Positions 63,278 through 64,000 of a stretch of 64,000 bases of DNA are shown one piece after another; positions within the stretch are counted from its first letter, which is position 1, and every line of letters starts with the position of its first letter. A program made the position numbers and the translations under genes. Below the pieces are notes generated by a model that was not told the origin of the DNA, searched no databases, and saw only the letters and a program-made list of their open reading frames with translations. The DNA is from Acanthacorydalis orientalis (Eukaryota; Arthropoda; Insecta; Megaloptera; Corydalidae), in contig CM068315.1 of NCBI GenBank assembly GCA_034766995.1, positions 55,126,556-55,190,555 on the forward strand, read 5' to 3'.

Positions 63278-63947
63278 TTAGGTCGGTGTAAAAATAATTG
63301 CGGTTTTTACTTATCGAATATGAAGGCTCATATATCAGTTAAAAATTATATTTATCGATCAAAATAAAGACCATTGGCCTGCGCACATTTCTACCAACGG
63401 GAAACAAGTTTGTTTATTCCTACAAGATAGAATTCCGTAGTCCTGGAATTAATGAATTCATCGAAAGTGCTTCGAGCTGATGCTTGATCTTTGAAAACGT
63501 TCCCTCGTAGGAAATCGCTCGAATGTTTCAAAAAATGATAATCAGTCGGACAGATAGGTCCAGAGAATAAGGTGGGTGAGGTAAGGTTTCATAACCCAGT
63601 TCATTTAATTTGTGGTCGGGCGTTGTCATGAAGAAGAATTGACTAGTACTGGCCGTAAACGATGCTAATTTTCATACAATTTTTTCAATTTCCTGACAAT
63701 ATTTTTCTGCTGTTATTGTTTCACCAGGATTTAAGAAGTTGTAGACAATTTGCGTTTTTTCCATGACTAATTTAAGTGGTTATATCCAACTATATTAATT
63801 AATAAAAACAATAGACATAAGCTGAAATCAGTAGTGTTAATTTCATTGTTTACAATGATGTATCACATGAATATAACAGAAGAAAACGGTAACTAGAAAA
63901 ATTGGCGGAAAACTTGAAATGATAAAAATCGCAATTATTTTTGCACC

Positions 63948-63954
<7 letters not shown>
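63278..63954 (-). mobile_element. Internally deleted mariner element with both terminal repeats
   Basis: The left end TTAGGTCGGTGTAAAAATAA and the inverted right end TAAGGTAGGTGCAAAAATAA flank a 677 bp element. The interior on the minus strand contains C-terminal transposase blocks colinear with those at 47808-48330 (FLNPGETITAEKYC, the HPPYSPDLSPTD region, FINSRTTEFYLVGINKLVSR-like). Stops and a deletion remove most of the N-terminal and first catalytic region. The right terminus abuts a (TA)n run. The usual full length is about 1.3 kb. Confidence 0.85.

Positions 63955-63988
<34 letters not shown>
63954..63988. repeat. (TA)n microsatellite at a transposon edge
   Basis: Begins at the right terminal repeat of the mariner element. 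Confidence 0.95.
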
Positions 63989-63993
<5 letters not shown>

Positions 63994-64000
63994 TTATATA

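Overview
This is an AT-rich eukaryotic nuclear window, most likely from an insect. The signs are a single recognisable host exon among long non-coding stretches, a consensus splice acceptor, many degenerate mariner, Tc1, hAT-like and non-LTR retroelement remnants, and very dense (TA)n microsatellites (roughly 50 runs of 40 bp or more, counted by eye). There is no prokaryotic gene organisation. Nearly all short open frames are chance frames in AT-rich or (TA)n DNA.

The one confident host gene is the terminal coding exon of a Myc-family transcription factor on the + strand (22444-23135). It begins after a polypyrimidine tract and CAG with an acidic EEEIDVV segment like that of Myc proteins. It ends in a complete basic helix-loop-helix leucine zipper that reaches the stop codon. 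No frame for the N-terminal Myc boxes was found upstream, so the 22 kb to the left is read as intron plus possible regulatory or 5' UTR DNA. CpG-rich islets at about 4.9-6.4, 7.5-7.85, 9.8-10.26 and 19.2-19.8 kb are the best regulatory candidates; one carries a perfect CRE palindrome. Downstream of the stop, 23136-about 24.3 kb is nearly free of long microsatellites and is probably 3' UTR. A 79 bp mariner-type palindromic miniature element lies inside it.

From about 24.3 kb to the end the window is intergenic or intronic and mostly transposon debris. It holds mariner transposase fragments (39.4-40.0, 47.8-48.3, 50.4-50.8, 53.3-53.6, 58.2, 63.3-63.95 kb), a transposase C-terminus at 60.3-60.6 kb, non-LTR retrotransposon fragments (36.2-37.1, 45.8-46.2, 60.6-61.2 kb), and a Tc1-like element with a second terminal-repeat pair nested inside (56.76-57.47 kb). 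It also holds a pogo/Tigger-like miniature element (41.0-41.5 kb), a hAT-like miniature element (32.55-32.95 kb), Helitron-like 3' ends (34.1, 38.9 kb), several fold-back elements and a tandem block at 44 kb. Two minus-strand frames (42.2 and 54.7-55.0 kb) look like possible unrecognised exons.

The most unusual structure is a 1.2 kb fold-back element at 10656-11884. Each arm carries a tRNA-like sequence with A-box and B-box motifs, arranged so that polymerase III transcripts would run towards each other.
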